A stretch of DNA of 17,660 bases from Chloroflexota bacterium (GTDB lineage: Bacteria; Chloroflexota; Anaerolineae; Anaerolineales; Anaerolineaceae). Made by a program: the position numbers and the translations under genes. The DNA lies in NCBI GenBank assembly GCA_023406965.1, contig JAEXTI010000267.1, positions 1-17,660 on the forward strand, in the 5' to 3' direction. The notes under the pieces are model-generated. The model worked only from the letters and a program-made list of their open reading frames with translations, was not told where the DNA came from and ran no database searches. Positions 1 through 6,990 of the stretch are shown in pieces. Position 1 is the first letter of the stretch, and every line of letters starts with the position of its first letter.

Positions 1-817
1 CCTCCAGCATCAGCGCTTTGGCCAGGCCGCGCTGGCGGTGATCGGGGTGCGTGCAAACGGGCTCAAAAATGGCGAAGCGGTTGGCGGAGTCGTAGTTGAG
101 GGCGGCATGGGAGGCAAAGCTGCCATCTGGGGCGACCATGACCAGATTGAGTTCGTTGAGGAACATGGGCAGCTGTGTCATGAAGTTGTGGTATTCCTGG
201 GCTTGATGGAAGCCGGGGCGGTTGAATCCAGCGTTGAGCAAGTCGGCCATGCGCTGGCAGTCGCCCCAATGCTCGCCGTCATCCACTAGTGAGTGGGTGA
301 CACGCATGGTGTAATCGATGGCGATGTGCGGTTCCTGCAGAGGTTGGTTGCCCACGCGCATCCAGCGAGTAATCCATCCGTAAGACATTTTCTCGAAGCC
401 GTGGTTTTCTGCCAGACGCTGTCGAACCCTGTCCCACTCGTATATGGTGATTTGAACCTGCTTTTTGCCCTGTTCGTTTTCGCGCGCAAAGTTGACCTGG
501 CTGTAATCCAGCATGGACTCTTCGATGTTATCGCGGAACTCAGGGTGGATGAGCAGATTGATCTCATCTCCTTCCGGGAGAGCCACGCCTGCAAGACGAC
601 CGGAGTGCGTTTCCCAAAGGCGGAAGTCTGCAAAAACAGCCGGATCCCAGGTGACTTCGCGATGGAAACGAGTGCCTTCCCAGCGGCGCAATTCCCAGTT
701 GAATCCGGGGCCGGTGATAGAGAAGGTCTCAATGAGCAGGTTGCGAACGCGCCACCAATCCTGTTCGGTTTGGAGCGGGCGAATAGTGAAGGTTGGGGTG
801 AAATTGAGGTGGTTCAT
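1..817 (-). CDS. Tandem GNAT-family N-acetyltransferase, 3' end cut by window edge
   Basis: Reading leftward from the ATG at 815-817 the frame is open for 272 codons to the window edge without a stop. The protein looks like two GNAT modules in tandem. The N-terminal one starts FTIRPLQTEQDWWRVRNL at about residues 10-27 and lacks a clear acetyl-CoA motif. The C-terminal one has the beta4/alpha3 motif VCTHPDHRQRGLAKAL at about 254-269, whose RQRGLA is the Q/RxxGxG/A pyrophosphate-binding loop. GNATs transfer acetyl from acetyl-CoA to an amine; the substrate cannot be read from the sequence. The start overlaps the upstream gene's TGA as ATGA (814-817), which implies translational coupling in the operon with the jelly-roll and UroD-like genes. 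The missing C-terminus would hold the end of the second GNAT fold. Confidence 0.8.
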   Translation of the reverse strand, partial: MNHLNFTPTFTIRPLQTEQDWWRVRNLLIETFSITGPGFNWELRRWEGTRFHREVTWDPAVFADFRLWETHSGRLAGVALPEGDEINLLIHPEFRDNIEESMLDYSQVNFARENEQGKKQVQITIYEWDRVRQRLAENHGFEKMSYGWITRWMRVGNQPLQEPHIAIDYTMRVTHSLVDDGEHWGDCQRMADLLNAGFNRPGFHQAQEYHNFMTQLPMFLNELNLVMVAPDGSFASHAALNYDSANRFAIFEPVCTHPDHRQRGLAKALMLE

Positions 818-1449
818 TCGAATTCTGGAAGATACTTCTGTTCGCGCGGTTCCCAAACGATCTGGCGAATGGTTAAGTTGCTGATTTTAATCATACTCTG
901 GTAAGCTTCAAAGCCTACTCGCGTGTGGATCGACGAATCGATAGGTTCAGGGTCGGTTAGCTCCAGACATAAAATCCCGTCGACAAAGATAAAGCAATGC
1001 CCGTCGATACTGCCAGCCTGGATGTGATATTCCTGGCCTGGCTGAAACCAGGGAGATGGCGCCAGGGCGTTGAGTTTGTACTCTGGCGACTTCTCGATGC
1101 CCACCCGGCCTTCCCACCAGCCCTGTAATCCGGCGACGTAAGCTATGCCGCGCATGTTTGCGGCCTCGTTCCAGCTCATGTTCCACATGACATTAATGTC
1201 ATGCGTGGATGGGAGGGTAGTCTGGGCTACAAAGTCCATAAGAACGTTGCCGGGGAATTTTTTGCGGGAGATCAGGACGCCTGGGGCAGGCAAGGCATTG
1301 CGGCCCCAAAAGGCGCCATCACGGTAGTGCCACTGTGAATTGTGAACCTCCCAGTCTTCGGTGAAACTGATTAAATTGAACGGTTTATTATAGAGAATTG
1401 GGGATTGATCCAGATCGATGCGTTTTCCCATAATGAGAAGGTCTGTCAT
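814..1449 (-). CDS. Concanavalin A-like jelly-roll protein, DUF1961/YesU-like
   Basis: A 211-residue protein without a signal peptide. It is rich in beta-strand and aromatic residues: LYNKPFNL near 19-26, a DGAFWGR stretch near 44-50, ISRKKFPGNVLMDF near 60-73, FVDGILCLEL near 155-164 and HTRVGFEAYQSMIKISNLTI near 175-194. The pattern of a lower-strand FVDG turn followed by a closing VGF/ISNL strand is that of concanavalin A-like folds. Overall layout and size recall Bacillus YesU (DUF1961), which sits in pectin-degradation clusters. A ligand-binding or glycan-hydrolysing role is inference. The start is supported by AGGAG eight bases upstream. It lies between the UroD-like gene (19 bp gap) and the GNAT gene (4 bp overlap), so the three are likely one operon. 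No catalytic residues can be assigned. Confidence 0.6.
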   Translation of the reverse strand: MTDLLIMGKRIDLDQSPILYNKPFNLISFTEDWEVHNSQWHYRDGAFWGRNALPAPGVLISRKKFPGNVLMDFVAQTTLPSTHDINVMWNMSWNEAANMRGIAYVAGLQGWWEGRVGIEKSPEYKLNALAPSPWFQPGQEYHIQAGSIDGHCFIFVDGILCLELTDPEPIDSSIHTRVGFEAYQSMIKISNLTIRQIVWEPREQKYLPEFE

Positions 1450-1468
1450 GCGGTTTTCTCCTAAGGTG

Positions 1469-2554
1469 TTATGCGTAAGAGCCTAGTTGCATACCTTTGT
1501 CGATGAAATATTGATAGGTGTCGTGCGTGACATTGCTGGGGATGGAATGATCGCTGTGCAGGACGTATCCGTATTGGCCCTTGGCGATAGGGATTTTGGC
1601 TTCCAGTTCGGCGTCAATTTCGGCACGGTCATTATTGTAGAGCACGCGAACATCGATGCCGCCCATAAAGGAGAGCCTGTCACCAAAATTGTGATAGAGC
1701 CTTAGCAGGTCCATACCGGCTTTGACCTCGATGACTTGCAGGCAGTCAATCCCTGCTTCTATCATCCCGGGAACGAGCGGTTCGACGTAACCGCAAGAGT
1801 GCATGATGACCGGCAGCCCTTTTCCCTTGGCCCATTGGATGGTCTTCAAGTGACCTGGTTGGATAATTTCACGATACATGCGCGGCGACATAAATGGATG
1901 TTGTTTGTAACCCATGTCCTCGTAGAACCAGATGCCATCGGGGTAACCCTCTTCGCTGAAAAGGATTTCGAAGAGGTCAATGGTCAATTGGGCGTAGGTA
2001 TGGACCATGTCGGTGACCCAGGCAGGATCGTCTGCCATACCCATGAGCATGTGTTCGTGACCACAAAGGGGGTGGATCATCTCGAAGACGTTCACGCCGG
2101 ACCAGCAAAAGAAGCGTTCTTTCTCAGCGGCGTGCTTGCGTGCCTGACGGTAGCCTTCGAAGTTGATCCGCCTGCGGTCTGGAGTGAGTTTTTCTTTGGC
2201 GTATTCTTCCCATGATTTACGATCTTTGACCAGGAAATCGACATGCTCGGGCGTGGCATCGTGGAGTTTGTGGCGGCGCAGCAGTGCGCCATTGCCATCT
2301 CGCTGCAGAATGGTTTCCTCGGTCTCTTCAATCGTCGTCGGGATGAAGTCCAGATCGGCGACGGTGTTGAAGGCCCACAGGATCTGCATGTCGTAGTTGA
2401 AATGATCCTCGAAGCTTTCATCTTCACCGATCCAGCCGTTCTCTCTCCAGACTCGGTGCGTGTCGTTCCAAAAATGCTCGAAGACGCCGATCCGGTCGAC
2501 AGGCTTTCGCTTGAGAATATTGGCAATCCGCTCTTTTCCAGTCAGGGGATTCAT
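1469..2554 (-). CDS. Uroporphyrinogen decarboxylase-like (MtaA/CmuA-type) protein
   Basis: 361 residues from the ATG at 2552-2554, chosen because GAGG lies seven bases upstream and the residues then match the family's usual N-terminus (MNPLTGKERIANILKRKPVDRI). A longer frame to 2590 would start inside the -10 box. UroD-fold hallmarks are VMHSCGYVEPLVPGMIEAGID-like text around 249-270, with H252 and C254 in the HxC position that binds zinc in MtaA-type methyltransferases, then FMGGIDVR near 296-303. The third MtaA zinc ligand is a Cys in the C-terminal motif; here that region reads LHSDHSIPSN (332-341), so a His may replace it. True HemE lacks this HxC motif, so haem synthesis is unlikely. Family members act as corrinoid methyltransferases or unknown decarboxylase-like enzymes. 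It heads the leftward operon. Confidence 0.8.
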   Translation of the reverse strand: MNPLTGKERIANILKRKPVDRIGVFEHFWNDTHRVWRENGWIGEDESFEDHFNYDMQILWAFNTVADLDFIPTTIEETEETILQRDGNGALLRRHKLHDATPEHVDFLVKDRKSWEEYAKEKLTPDRRRINFEGYRQARKHAAEKERFFCWSGVNVFEMIHPLCGHEHMLMGMADDPAWVTDMVHTYAQLTIDLFEILFSEEGYPDGIWFYEDMGYKQHPFMSPRMYREIIQPGHLKTIQWAKGKGLPVIMHSCGYVEPLVPGMIEAGIDCLQVIEVKAGMDLLRLYHNFGDRLSFMGGIDVRVLYNNDRAEIDAELEAKIPIAKGQYGYVLHSDHSIPSNVTHDTYQYFIDKGMQLGSYA

Positions 2555-2589
2555 GCTGCGCCTCAGTGTGTAGGTTACTCGCAGAGACA

Positions 2590-2595
2590 ATTATA
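2590..2595 (-). promoter_or_regulatory. Putative -10 box for the UroD-like operon
   Basis: On the minus strand the bases read TATAAT, a perfect -10 hexamer about 35 bases before the ATG at 2554. No convincing -35 element lies 16-19 bases upstream (the 17-bp position reads CCATCG). If real, transcription starts near 2583, leaving a leader of about 30 bases and excluding a start codon at 2590. The 164 bases between this operon and the plus-strand tubby-like gene hold only these promoter elements. Confidence 0.4.
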
Positions 2596-2657
2596 ACTTC
2601 ATCCCGTAAAAGCGATGGCGATTGCGAATTTCACTACGCCGATTCCCAGCGAACCAG

Positions 2658-2690
2658 TTGCGACCGCAGGAGACGGCTGTCGTATATAAT
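2658..2690 (+). promoter_or_regulatory. Putative promoter for the tubby-like/dnaE2 block
   Basis: A perfect TATAAT at 2685-2690 lies shortly before the AAGAGGAG ribosome site (2706-2713) of the first tubby-like gene. The best -35 candidate, TTGCGA at 2658-2663, is 21 bases away, longer than the usual 16-18. The promoter may therefore be weak, dependent on an activator, or use another sigma factor. The leader would be about 20 bases. Confidence 0.4.
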
Positions 2691-2718
2691 ATAAGAGGAA
2701 TACCGAAGAGGAGATTAT

Positions 2719-3234
2719 ATGTTAAAGATTACGCAGCTCACCAGCCACCCATTGAAATGGGTGCAGCCTAGCATGAAGATGGAATATGAACTATTGACTG
2801 GGGCGACCCTGGCGGCGACCTTGAATTTCCGTAGTTCATGGGGCACACTGGCTTTTGCGACCAGCGGCGATGGTTTTTGGACGTTCAAGCGTGTTGGCTT
2901 CTGGCAGAATCGGGCCAGTATTCGCATGGTAGACTCGGAAGAGGACGTTGCGGTTTTTACGAATAACACCTGGAGCAGAGGCGGGACGTTGGAATTCGCG
3001 AACGGGAAACGTTTCAAGGCAACCACCAATGTTTGGATGACGCATATGGAGTGGCAGACCGAGGATGAGCAGCCGTTGGTGGCTTTTAAAATCGGCGGTT
3101 TCTTCAAGCAAACAGCCGAGGTGGAAATCATGCCTGTTGCGGCACGTTTGCCTGAATTGCCGATTTTGGTGCTGTTTGGCTGGTACCTGATCCTGATGTT
3201 GCATCGAGACACGGCAGTAGCTGCATCTGCATAA
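2719..3234 (+). CDS. Small tubby/LURP-one-like protein, copy 1
   Basis: 171 residues. The ATG follows AAGAGGAG with five bases spacing. There is no signal peptide. The chain is short beta strands with turn motifs (TSGDGFWTFKRVGFWQNRASIR at about 48-69, FTNNTWSRGGTLEF near 80-93, FKIGGFFKQTAEVEI near 123-137) and a final hydrophobic helix LPILVLFGWYLILMLHR near 147-163. A beta-barrel followed by a very hydrophobic C-terminal helix is the layout of the tubby/scramblase/LURP-one superfamily, where that helix is buried in the barrel; it could instead be a C-terminal membrane anchor. Fold assignment is by pattern only. A second copy about 80% identical lies 107 bp downstream. Function unknown; lipid or membrane binding is possible by analogy. 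Confidence 0.75.
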   Translation: MLKITQLTSHPLKWVQPSMKMEYELLTGATLAATLNFRSSWGTLAFATSGDGFWTFKRVGFWQNRASIRMVDSEEDVAVFTNNTWSRGGTLEFANGKRFKATTNVWMTHMEWQTEDEQPLVAFKIGGFFKQTAEVEIMPVAARLPELPILVLFGWYLILMLHRDTAVAASA

Positions 3235-3258
3235 TTGGTTGCCTGTTGCTAAGTCTGA

Positions 3259-3278
3259 CTCTCACCCGTGAGTGAGAG
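3259..3278 (+). other. Small hairpin between the tubby-like paralogues
   Basis: CTCTCAC (3259-3265) and GTGAGAG (3272-3278) pair perfectly around a six-base loop, 25 bases after the stop of copy 1. No U tract follows, so it is not a standard intrinsic terminator. It could be an mRNA-stability or processing element that sets different levels of copy 1 and downstream genes. Confidence 0.4.
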
Positions 3279-3341
3279 CAGTTCTGATCTGATGTGGCTA
3301 TCGGCGAATTTGTTTTGTGGATTTATGAAAGCGGAGGTCAT

Positions 3342-3872
3342 GTGCTACAAATTACTCAACTCACCAGCTACCCGTTGAAATGGGTGCAGCCTCGCCTGAA
3401 AGAGGAATACCAACTGCTGACTGGGGAGACTCTGGTTGCGACATTGAATTTCCGGAGTTCATGGGGTACGCTGGCATTTGCAGCCAGCGGCGACGGCGAT
3501 TGGACATTCAAGCGCATCGGGTTCTGGGAAAACAAGGCCAGTATCCGGGCGAAAGACTCGGACGAGGATCTGGCGATTTTTACGAATAATACCTGGAGCG
3601 ATGGCGGAACGTTGGTGTTTGCCGACGGGAAACGCTATAAAGCAACTACCAATTTCTGGATGACACGCATGGAGTGGAAGACAGAAAACGAACAGCCGCT
3701 GGTGGGCTTTCAGATCGGTGGTTTCTTCAGGCAGTCGGCAGAGGTAGAGATCCTTCCAGTAGCGGCACGTTTGCCCGAGTTACCTATTCTGGTGCTCTTT
3801 TGCTGGTATCTGATTCTGATGCTGCATCGCGACTCGGCTGCGGCTACAACTGTGGTGACCGCAATATCATAA
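3342..3872 (+). CDS. Small tubby/LURP-one-like protein, copy 2
   Basis: 176 residues from a GTG at 3342-3344. That start is chosen because GGAGG (3333-3337) lies four bases upstream and the protein then aligns from its first residue with copy 1 (VLQITQLTS versus MLKITQLTS). An earlier in-frame GTG at 3294 would add 16 residues absent from copy 1. It has the same features as copy 1: WTFKRIGFWENKASIR at about 54-69, FTNNTWSDGG near 80-89, and a C-terminal hydrophobic helix ILVLFCWYLILMLHRD at 149-164. The C-terminal tail is Ala/Thr-rich. It is 55 bp upstream of the polymerase gene on the same strand, so co-transcription is likely. The biochemical role is not known; the tubby-like fold is inferred from strand pattern and the terminal helix. 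Confidence 0.78.
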   Translation: MLQITQLTSYPLKWVQPRLKEEYQLLTGETLVATLNFRSSWGTLAFAASGDGDWTFKRIGFWENKASIRAKDSDEDLAIFTNNTWSDGGTLVFADGKRYKATTNFWMTRMEWKTENEQPLVGFQIGGFFRQSAEVEILPVAARLPELPILVLFCWYLILMLHRDSAAATTVVTAIS

Positions 3873-3927
3873 CCGCCCTGCAAGGTTCTGGGGCTCTGTT
3901 GACTTAGCTTTCACCGAGGGAGGAGAC

Positions 3928-6900
3928 TTGCATTCCTTCTGCCCGTTAAACTTACATTCTTACTTTTCGTTGCTGGAAGGAATTTCCTCGCCAGAAGCAT
4001 TGGCGGCGCGCGGTAGTGCAGAAGGTTGCCCGGCCCTGGCGTTGACCGATCACAACCTGATCAGTGGGGCAGTCGGGTTCAGTCAAGCCTGCCGGAAGCT
4101 GGGAATTCGACCTCTTTTAGGGCTGGAGGTTGATCTGCTTTGGACTGAAGCTGCCGATCGACTGATTTTGTTGGCAATGGACGGCATAGGTTGGGCGAAT
4201 ATTTGTCTCTTGAGCAGCTTGATCCACCTGGAACCGGAGCGAGCTGGGTGCCTTGAAACAGTCGCAAGATTTTCCGACGGGTTGATTGCGATCAGCGGAG
4301 ATCAACATGACCCGAGCGGTGAACGACTTGGGAAGATAGCAGAGTGCTTTCCAGGGCGAATCTACGCAGCTTTGAGCGACCCGGATGGGAAGAGCCCCTG
4401 GCGGATGCACCAACAAAAGCGCCTGGCGCAGTCGTTGCGCATTCCGGTGGTTGCTATGCACCCCGTTTTCACTCTGGAGGCAGGACAGGCAGCCTTGCAA
4501 CGGACGGTGGCGGCGATACGGGAGATCAAGCCATTGGGTAAGCTGCCTCCAACGGCAGTGGCGCCTGTCGGGACGTACTTCCTGGGCCGGGAGGAAATGA
4601 CTGAACGCTACGAAGAGTTCCCCGAGGCACTGGCTGCGACTCTGGAGATCGCGGATCGTTGTAGTTACGAACTGCCGATTGGGGCAGCCAACCTGCCAGA
4701 GTTGCCCCTGCCGGCGGGCAAGACAGCCGCCCAGGTGCTGCGCGGAAAGGCAGAAAGCGGAGCCCGTAAGTACTACGGGCAAATCACACCGGAATTGCAG
4801 GCTCGTCTGGATCATGAGCTTACCGTGATCGCTGAGCGGGGCTTTGAGCCGGTCTTTCTGATTGTAGAAGAAGTGCTGAATTACGCTCGCGAGATTGGGG
4901 TACCAACCTCCTCACGAGGATCGGCGGCGGGCTCGCTGGTGGCACATTGTTTAGGAATCACCTCGCCCGACCCGTTGGCGTTGGATTTGTATTTTGAACG
5001 ATTCCTCAATCCGGCTAGGGTGACACCGCCGGATATCGACACAGATTTATGCTCCCGCGGGCGAGATCGAGTCATCCAGCATGTGTTTGACCTCTATGGA
5101 GCGGACCGGGTGGCGATGGTGGCGACGATCAACCGCTTTCGTCCTCGCTCTGCGTTGGCGGATGTGGCTAAAGCTCACGGGCTTTCGCCCGAAAAGGCCC
5201 GAGAACTAACGAATACCCTGCCTTATGCCTTTTGGGCCAGACGTGAAACGGAGGACGAGGGGAATGTTCCGAAGTCGCCTTTTAAAGAACTTCGTCGCAC
5301 CTATCCCCAGTTTAGTGCAATTTATGCCGAAGCAGAGGCGCTGCTGGGTATCCCGCGGCACCTCTCAGTGCATCCCGGTGGCTTAATCGTGGCGCCGGGC
5401 AAGCTGACCGACCTGACTGCGGTAATGCGCTCGGGGGCAAAAGGGGTAATCATTACCCAACTAGATCTGGAGTCGGTGGAAGCCCTGGGGTTGGTGAAGA
5501 TTGATATGCTGGGTATTCGTGGATTGACCGTGCTGGGAGATGTGGCGGACGCGATTTTTTCCTGGCGCAGAACGGAGTTCGCCGGACCGCTGGATGTTTT
5601 GGATGTGGTTCCCTTAGATGATGCACCTACCGCCGAGCGAGTTGAAACGGGTGCGACGGTGGGTTGTTTTCAAATCGAGAGTCCTGGGATGCGCTCGGTG
5701 CTGCGGGATATCCATGCGCGGACTCTGGACGATATCATGGTTGCGTTAGCGCTGTACCGCCCTGGACCGTTGCAGGGAGGATTGAAGGATGCTTTTGTGC
5801 GGCGTTTTCGTGGTGAGGAAACACCCGTCCAATTGCACCCGGCTTTGAGCCAACTGTTGGCTGAAACATACGGGGTCATTCTATACCAGGAACAGGTGCT
5901 GCGTATCGCGGCTGATCTGGGCGGAATGAGCCTGGCAGAGGGAGATATGCTGCGCAGAGCGATGAGTCACTTTGATCCTGGCAAGCAAATGCAGGTGCTG
6001 AAGGAAAAGTTCATCCGTGGAGCAGAAGAGCGACGCAATGTCCCCCCCGATGTTGGTGAACGGATTTGGGAGTTGATGGCGGCATTTGCTGGTTATGGCT
6101 TTCCAAAAGCTCACGCAGCTTCTTATGCGCAGGTGGCCTGGCGGTCAGCGTGGTGTAAGACCCATTTTCCGGCGGAGTTTATGGCTGCGGTATTGGCCAA
6201 TTGGGGTGGATATTACAGCCAGCGAGTGTACCTGAACGAAGCCAGGCGCATGGGTTTGAAAATCCAACCACCGGATGTTAACCACGCCCAGTGCCAATTC
6301 AGTGTGGCTTATCCGGAAGGGGAAGCGGTATTGTATGTGGGCATGGATCAGGTACGCGACCTGACTGGAAGAACCCAGGAGCGAATCTTGCGAGGAAGGC
6401 CTTTCCATTCTATTGAGGATTTTCTGGCGCGCGTGGATCCGAGGCGAGGCGAGGCAGAAAATCTGGCGCTGGCCGGCGGGTTGGGCGAATTCGGGCCGGT
6501 GGGCACAATTCTGGCCAGAGTGCGCGGGGGAAGTTGGCGCAGCGGTCAGATGAGCCTGTTTAATTTGACCGAAACGCCAGATGAAGAATGGACGCTGGAG
6601 CGTCTGGTGGAAGCGCAACAAGCTGTGCTGGGAATCAGTCTGGCAGCGCACCCACTGGAGTTGTGCGCGAGTGAAATTGCGAAGGCGGGAGCGGTAAACA
6701 CCCTGGAGGCAGCGGGCCGAACCGGCCAGAAAGTGACCGTGGCAGGTGTTCGGCAAACCTCGCATCGTGGAAAGACAGCCAAGGGGGAAGCTATGTTATT
6801 CTTGAGTCTGGAGGATCTGGAGGGCACGTTGGATGTTGTTTTGTTTCCAGATATGTATAGACGGGTGCGAGCGTGGATTGGTGGAAACGATCCGCTGCTG

Positions 6901-6990
6901 GTTACCGGAGTGATTGAGGTTGATGCGAGCCGTGGGGAACCGCTGCTGCGTGCTGAGAAGATCGAAAGGATTTGCCATGTGGCGCATTAA
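3928..6990 (+). CDS. dnaE2: DnaE2/ImuC-type DNA polymerase III alpha subunit
   Basis: 1020 residues from a TTG start with AGGGAGG (3917-3923) four bases upstream. The PHP domain covers about 1-250. The polymerase core has SRGSAAGS at 329-336, catalytic aspartates D371 and D373 in PPDIDTD, and the third, D526, in VKIDMLG. Further family motifs are CFQIES (580-585), YRPGPLQGG (610-618) and YQEQVLRIA (653-661). A helix-hairpin-helix region follows, then QMSLF at 874-878, a good beta-clamp-binding motif at the place DnaE carries one, and an OB fold at about 937-990. The chain ends there, lacking the tau-binding C-terminal domain of replicative DnaE (about 1160 residues), as in error-prone DnaE2/ImuC. 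The PHP metal site is altered: the usual HxH reads NLH (8-10) and LDG reads LEG. A translesion role is inferred; no imuA or imuB is in the window. Confidence 0.88.
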   Translation: MHSFCPLNLHSYFSLLEGISSPEALAARGSAEGCPALALTDHNLISGAVGFSQACRKLGIRPLLGLEVDLLWTEAADRLILLAMDGIGWANICLLSSLIHLEPERAGCLETVARFSDGLIAISGDQHDPSGERLGKIAECFPGRIYAALSDPDGKSPWRMHQQKRLAQSLRIPVVAMHPVFTLEAGQAALQRTVAAIREIKPLGKLPPTAVAPVGTYFLGREEMTERYEEFPEALAATLEIADRCSYELPIGAANLPELPLPAGKTAAQVLRGKAESGARKYYGQITPELQARLDHELTVIAERGFEPVFLIVEEVLNYAREIGVPTSSRGSAAGSLVAHCLGITSPDPLALDLYFERFLNPARVTPPDIDTDLCSRGRDRVIQHVFDLYGADRVAMVATINRFRPRSALADVAKAHGLSPEKARELTNTLPYAFWARRETEDEGNVPKSPFKELRRTYPQFSAIYAEAEALLGIPRHLSVHPGGLIVAPGKLTDLTAVMRSGAKGVIITQLDLESVEALGLVKIDMLGIRGLTVLGDVADAIFSWRRTEFAGPLDVLDVVPLDDAPTAERVETGATVGCFQIESPGMRSVLRDIHARTLDDIMVALALYRPGPLQGGLKDAFVRRFRGEETPVQLHPALSQLLAETYGVILYQEQVLRIAADLGGMSLAEGDMLRRAMSHFDPGKQMQVLKEKFIRGAEERRNVPPDVGERIWELMAAFAGYGFPKAHAASYAQVAWRSAWCKTHFPAEFMAAVLANWGGYYSQRVYLNEARRMGLKIQPPDVNHAQCQFSVAYPEGEAVLYVGMDQVRDLTGRTQERILRGRPFHSIEDFLARVDPRRGEAENLALAGGLGEFGPVGTILARVRGGSWRSGQMSLFNLTETPDEEWTLERLVEAQQAVLGISLAAHPLELCASEIAKAGAVNTLEAAGRTGQKVTVAGVRQTSHRGKTAKGEAMLFLSLEDLEGTLDVVLFPDMYRRVRAWIGGNDPLLVTGVIEVDASRGEPLLRAEKIERICHVAH

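Larger units (their letters stand above)
2719..3872 (+). repeat. Tandem gene duplication (two paralogues)
   Basis: The genes at 2719-3234 and 3342-3872 are co-linear copies. By eye about 34 of the first 164 residues differ (near 80% identity), and long DNA stretches match closely (for example around 2830-2850 and 3443-3463). Differences are spread evenly with no insertions until the last ten residues, where copy 2 has a slightly longer Ala/Thr/Val tail. This points to an in-situ duplication kept under purifying selection. Confidence 0.85.

Noticed and set aside
286..904. Open frames of 148 and 203 codons on the two strands (286-732 minus, 293-904 plus)
   Set aside because: Both lie on top of the GNAT frame, which is continuous from 817 to the left edge and carries a recognisable acetyl-CoA motif; their translations resemble no family.
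3294..3341. Upstream GTG start for the second tubby-like protein
   Set aside because: The extra 16 residues are absent from the paralogue, and GGAGG sits just before the GTG at 3342.
4117..4815. Long antisense frames within dnaE2 (also 6145-6765)
   Set aside because: They are opposite a well-conserved polymerase coding frame, lack family features and have no ribosome site.
6914..6976. Earlier start for the alpha-galactosidase
   Set aside because: It would overlap the polymerase gene by 77 bp and add 21 residues with no match to GH36 N-termini; the ATG at 6977 has an AAAGGA site.
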